Shown here one piece after another: positions 59,771 through 64,000 of a stretch of 64,000 nt of DNA. This DNA is from Gymnogyps californianus. Its lineage: Eukaryota; Chordata; Aves; Accipitriformes; Cathartidae. The notes under the pieces were generated by a model, which was not told where the DNA came from, searched no databases, and saw only the letters and a list, made by a program, of their open reading frames with translations. The translations under genes were made by a program, and so were the position numbers. How positions within the stretch are numbered: the stretch's first letter is position 1; the number at the start of each line of letters is the position of its first letter. The stretch lies in NCBI RefSeq assembly GCF_018139145.2, contig NC_059477.1, positions 29,677,502-29,741,501 on the forward strand. Direction: 5' to 3'.

Positions 59771-60635
59771 TGGGCACATTGGCCGACCTTCACAACAGTG
59801 AAGGATTGTGCCCAGTGAATCTCTAAGCTCATAATCCCATGGATATGGCCCCAAGACTCAGCCTTTCTGCATCCATTTGCATGCAGATGTTGTTCTGCCT
59901 TTGTTCAGATCTCAAAGGAGGAAGTGTGTCCTTCCCCCCCACAACTCTGAATCTATGAAGAATTTTAAGCAATTTTGACATAGCTAAAGAGACCTCACAG
60001 ATGGTCCAATGAATTTTATGAAAAAAAAATTTATGGGTCTCAGCACTCAAAATATTACTGTGGTAGCGCTCTAGGGATATAAGACACAAATCCACAACAG
60101 ACTCTCTTCATTAGGCAGGATGCTCATGGACCAGGTTATTATACTGGGACAGATAAAGCAATCCAAATTCCAACACAGACAGGGAGAAATGTGTAGGACT
60201 AACAGTAAAATAACATTGAAGTGATTGTACATTTCTCTTAATTCTCACTAGAGGCTGTAGCACAATGATTATTCTATATTAAAAAAAAAAAACAAAAGTG
60301 TTTAACAAATATAGTAAAAATCCTAGGTGCAAATAGTCTGTTGCAGAGCCAGAGGCAACACTTAGTTTTACTGACTTGCAAGCTATAGCTGTAACCAGAA
60401 GTTCATCCTCTTGTTTAATAGGGACTGACAGGCTGGTTTGGAAAAAAAAAAGCCAAGATTTAACAAAACTCTTGGGCTTGATCCAAACAGAAAATGTTAG
60501 ATAAAAAGAATTAGACAATCTGGTGGGACAGGGGGGAAGTTGCATCTGTTTTATAGGTGATGACTTTTCCTTTATTGACTCTGGCCTAACTCAAACACGC
60601 TGGTTTTGTGGGATTACTAAACTGAGTAATAACAG
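59771..60635. other. Unique DNA, nothing recognised
   Basis: AT-rich sequence with A-runs near 60280 and 60440. No feature supported. Confidence 0.45.
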
Positions 60636-60815
60636 TGTATTGGGTTTGCATGGCAAGGTTTTAGTAGCGGGGGGGCTATAGGGGTTGCTTCTGTGAGAAG
60701 CTACTAGAAGCTTCCCCTATGTCCGATAAAGTCAATGCCAGCTGGCTCCAAGTCATACCTGCCACTGGCCAAGGCCAAGCCAGTCAGCAACAGTGGTAGC
60801 ACCTCTGTGATAACA

Positions 60816-60822
60816 TATTTAA
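60816..60822 (+). promoter_or_regulatory. TATA-like box of the long LTR
   Basis: TATTTAA in AACATATTTAAGAAAGGG, placed as expected upstream of the transcribed R region. Weak consensus. Confidence 0.5.
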
Positions 60823-61025
60823 GAAAGGGAAAAGAAGTTACAGGGGAGTAGCAGTTGCAGCCAGAGAGAGGAGTGAGAATATGTGAGAGAAACAACTCTG
60901 CAGACACCAAGGTCAGTGAAGAAGGAGGGAGAGGAGGTGCTCCAGGCGCCGGAGCAGAGATTCCCCTGCAGCCCGTGGGGAAGACCATGGTGAGGCAGGC
61001 TGTCCCCCTGCAGCCCATGGAGGTC

Positions 61026-61370
61026 CACGGTGGAGCAGATATCCACCTGCAGCCCATGGAGGACCCCACGCTGGAGCAGGTGGATGCCCAAAGGAGGCTG
61101 TGACCCCGTGGGAAGCCCACGCTGGAGCAGGCTCCTGGCAGGACCTGTGGACCCGTGGAGAGAGGAGCCCACTCTGGAGCAGGTTTGCTGGCAGGGCTTG
61201 TGACCCTGCGGGGGACCCACGCTGGAGCAGTCTGTTCCTGAAGGACTGCACCCCGTGGAAGGGACCCACGCTGGAGCAGTTCGTGAAGAACTACAGCCCA
61301 TGGGAAGGACTCACGTTGGAGAAGTTCGTAAAAGACTGTCTCCCGTGGGAGGGACCCCATGCTGGAGCAG
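61026..61370 (+). repeat. Minisatellite inside the LTR, about eight 41-52 bp units
   Basis: The word CACGCTGGAGCAG or a variant starts at 61026, 61067, 61118, 61170, 61218, 61267, 61312 and 61358. Spacings are 41, 51, 52, 48, 49, 45 and 46 bp. Most units also carry a CCCGTGGGA- or CCCATGGA-type word. Unit length varies, so the array is old or was diversified by slippage. Confidence 0.9.
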
Positions 61371-61593
61371 GGGAAGAGTGTGAGGAGTCCTCCCTCTGAG
61401 GAGGAAGGAGTGGCAGAGACAACATGTGATGAACTGACCCAAACCCCCATTCCCCGTCCCCCTGTGCCGCTGGCAGGGAGGAGGTAGAAAATTCGGGAGT
61501 AAAGAAAAGCCCGGGAAGAAGGGAGGGGTGGGGAGAAGGTGTTTTTTTAAGATTTGGGTTTATTTCTCATTATCCTACTCTGAATTGACTGGT

Positions 61594-61599
61594 AATAAA
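61594..61599 (+). terminator. Polyadenylation signal of the long LTR
   Basis: AATAAA in CTGGTAATAAATTAAATT, about 185 bp before the LTR end, consistent with an R/U5 boundary nearby. Confidence 0.6.
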
Positions 61600-61785
61600 T
61601 TAAATTAATTTTTCCCCAAGTTGAGTCTGTTTTGCCCATGACGGTAACTGCTGACTGACCTCCCTGTCCTTATCTCCACCCACAAGCCTTTCGTTATATT
61701 TTCTCTCCCCTGTCCAGTTGAGCAGGGGGAGTGATGGAGCGGTTTTGGTGGGCACCTGGCATCCAGCCAGGGTCAACCCACCACA

Positions 61786-62834
61786 GACAGGAAGAGAAAA
61801 TAATGAGATTCTGGTAAGCAGCCTCTGTGAGTGAGATTTCCAGTTGTCTTTGGATCATATAGATGGGTTAAAAGAATGTACAACATTAGTTTTAACAATC
61901 CTTATTGTTTCCCAAATGAACTCACTGGTGGGTTGATTTTTGTCCAGATTCCTTCCTAAATATTAAGATCTAGGAGAAAAATAAATGGAAGTGCCAAATT
62001 ATCACTTTCTCGCATCTATGGAAGACCTAAATGTAGTTTCAAGCTCTCCTACAGACCACTCTTTGGTCTACCCAGAATATTTTTACCAGTTCATTGTTTC
62101 ACTTGCAGGGGACGTGATTTTCTACTGCAAGAGTTAAATCAATACCATTTTATAAATTGTATCAGTGTAAAAGTTCTTTGTAGCTGGGTAGTATATTGCC
62201 CTTTCTGGACAGACATAAAATCTATTACTACAGGTACCCTAATACAGATATACATGACTCTACTCTTATGGTGCTGTGCCACTTTTATTATACTAGAATT
62301 TTGAAAGCAACTTCATTTTTGTGCTATAAAAAGCTCGTCTAATGTTATTTAATACTTGTGCTTCAGATCTTTCCCTCTTTTCTCCCACTTAGAGTGAAGA
62401 TGACTCTAATTTTGTTCCACCCACTGCATGTCTTACTTGTCTAAATATATAATTTCTTTAGGTCGGAGTCTTTCATTTAAAGCGAGCATCTGTGCTGAGC
62501 ATCCTGGGTACAGTAACAACTGCTCAGGAAAAGCTGGTGATGGGATGTACTGGCCTTTGCCCCATTTAACACCTTTAAAGCAATTTGGAAGTAAACCGAA
62601 AAGACGCACCCTGGATTAATCAGTGGTCATGGGCTCGATGTAAAATTTACTGAATGAAACACAAATGCCTGAGAAATACCCAAACAAACTGTAGATAACT
62701 GTAATGGAAACTAGTGTATGATTTGGATCTTATTTAATTAGGGCCGCTTAGCACTATTACAATAATAGAAGAATTAATACTAGGAAAAACCTTAACCATA
62801 GTCTAGCTATATCTAGACAGACACAGGAGAAAAG
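61786..62834. other. AT-rich unique DNA
   Basis: No gene or repeat supported. Confidence 0.5.
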
Positions 62835-62926
62835 AGATATGGATATAGATATAGATATAGATACGGATATGGATATGGACAGAGATTAGATATAGATATA
62901 ATGATATAGATATAGATATAGATAGA
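62835..62926. repeat. (GATATA)n-type microsatellite
   Basis: Repeated GATATA / GATATG units with interruptions over about 90 bp. It explains the Ile/Tyr/Ser-rich minus-strand frame across it. Confidence 0.93.
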
Positions 62927-64000
62927 AGAGGGGGAAATTTTCTAAACATTGAAAGCCCAAATGCTGGGATAGAAATCTGAGTCTCAGAGTCCCCATCTGT
63001 GGCACAGAGAGCCACCACACTGAAGCCCAGTAGGGCAGCCTCCAGACGTTGATTGAGTCAATTCAAACTGCTTCAAGAAATGTCAGCTAAAACCCATCAG
63101 CTGCTGTTCTACCTTAGCTTTCTAACACTGGCATAAGTGACTTTATAGCACTTGCATAGCTGAGGATACGAAAGGGGGAATGAGACTCTTGACTGGCTCA
63201 GTGACTGAGTTTGTCTGCTTTGGAGGATTGTTAATTATTATCCTCTTAACTGAGTCACCCTCATGTGCAGCTTATCAGCCCAGGTAAGTAGACAGGCTGT
63301 TGAGAGAAGAAACTGTCTTTACTTCTCACTTTGACCTTTATTTGGCAATTTCTCCTTTAAAAACTTAGACCTAGTGTTTACGGTATTTATCCTATTTAAT
63401 AGTTGATTGCACACCACCTAATCTCTTGGTGTTGGTCTAATCCATCCATGCCATGGATTTTTTTTACTGTTGCCAATACTGGACTGTCTTTATTTATCAC
63501 AGCCTTCCTCACTACATCTTCTGAGAAAGCCACATCAATCAAGTAACCATCCTGATTTGCTGCACCCCAGGATAACAAGAAATGCCTTGTTCTGACTGTA
63601 TATTTTTTACCTATTTTGAGCCCTCCCACAAATTAAAGTCAGAGGAGCACTAACAATAAAGGTTAGCTGTCTCACAGGGGAGCAGCATGAGCTGTTCACT
63701 GCATTAGGATGGGCTTTCAGTGGTGACAGGCAACTTCCACCTACCCTGAACGTTTCTCTCAGAACTTTTCTCACCCACCCAGGCTCTGTTGCCCACAGGG
63801 GTAGGGAGCAAGCTGGCCACACACACATGGTGCAGGACTCACCCCGCTGCCTGCTGCTCCGATGTGCTTGAAGGAACCATGCTCCCAGAGGCAATAATGC
63901 ACAAGGGCTGTGTGGCCACCAGAGAAGGGGTCTGTGTTGTCCTCAGTGGTCTTCAGCCGGTTCCCAACTGGTCCTCAGCTCACTTCAGTATTTCCAAGTT
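62927..64000. other. Unique DNA, nothing recognised
   Basis: No supported feature. The minus-strand frames at 63396-63894 have no recognisable domains. Confidence 0.45.

Larger units (their letters stand above)
60636..61785 (+). mobile_element. Solo LTR (ERVL-like) with internal minisatellite, 1150 bp
   Basis: Begins TGTATTGGGTTTGCATGGCA and ends CCAGGGTCAACCCACCACA. Flanking 5-mers AACAG (60631-60635) and GACAG (61786-61790) are a target duplication with one mismatch. A TATTTAA site (60816-60822) and an AATAAA signal (61594-61599) give the plus orientation. I recognise this as a long avian ERVL-type LTR. A GC-rich tandem array (61026-61370) enlarges it. Its last ~105 bp closely match the end of the LTR at 6971-7553, but the rest differs, so the two are related families with exchanged or fast-evolving U3 regions. 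There is no adjoining viral coding sequence. Long open frames on both strands inside it (for example 60704-61450 minus) are by-products of the repeat array. Confidence 0.93.

Noticed and set aside
60855..61399. Plus-strand open frames with repeated LEQ-type units
   Set aside because: Sense translation of the same LTR minisatellite; no gene signals.
60704..61450. 248-codon minus-strand open frame, Ser/Pro/Leu-rich
   Set aside because: It lies wholly inside the long solo LTR and is created by the GC-rich minisatellite read antisense. Other frames are open there too.
6971..61785. A complete endogenous provirus between the LTRs
   Set aside because: Each LTR has its own target duplication and no gag, pol or env-like sequence lies beside any of them, so all are solo LTRs.
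1..64000. CRISPR arrays, operons, bacterial promoters or phage elements
   Set aside because: Nothing of the kind is present. Repeat content and splice-like signals are vertebrate.

Overview
The window looks like a gene-poor, AT-rich stretch of a bird genome, intergenic or deep intronic. The case rests on repeats. There is a long CR1 LINE with a CR1-type reverse transcriptase. There are several TG...CA solo LTRs of types I recognise from non-galliform birds, with 5-bp target duplications as in ERVL-class elements. There are also heavily decayed tRNA-derived SINEs of the kind shared by turtles, crocodilians and birds. No complete protein-coding host gene was found. Most open frames are short and of the length expected by chance.

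Layout. 1-6970: AT-rich DNA with three candidate isolated exons. These are a plus-strand open block at 2760-2999 and two minus-strand blocks at 3657-3720 and 5920-6078. The last is the most exon-like: both splice signals are flush, but its best reading frame is broken. 6971-7553: solo LTR with a perfect GTGTT target duplication. 7554-23650: mostly unique DNA with scattered ancient SINE remnants, a 41-bp orphan LTR terminus (9959-9999) and enhancer-like AT-rich blocks. 23680-23960: a small CpG-rich island. 25750-25950: old tRNA-derived SINE. 28140-28927: purine-rich strand-asymmetric block.

28928-31799: minus-strand CR1, 5'-truncated and split by a nested 581-bp solo LTR at 30776-31356. 31800-57746: unique DNA with a hexanucleotide microsatellite, a good sauropsid MIR-like SINE near 39.1-39.3 kb, and many short copies of an ancient palindromic repeat. 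57747-58345: second solo LTR of the family that interrupts the CR1. 60636-61785: 1150-bp solo LTR carrying an internal minisatellite. 61786-64000: unique DNA plus a GATATA-type microsatellite.

The relative history can be read from the nesting. The ancient SINEs and palindromic repeats are oldest, then the CR1, then the LTR inside it. The most unusual signals are (i) the dispersed palindromic repeat seen about a dozen times, (ii) the lone frame-broken exon at 5920-6078, (iii) the isolated CpG island near 23.8 kb and (iv) the minisatellite LTR that leaves a 248-codon antisense frame open. No computation was available. All similarity statements are from reading by eye and from remembered repeat families.
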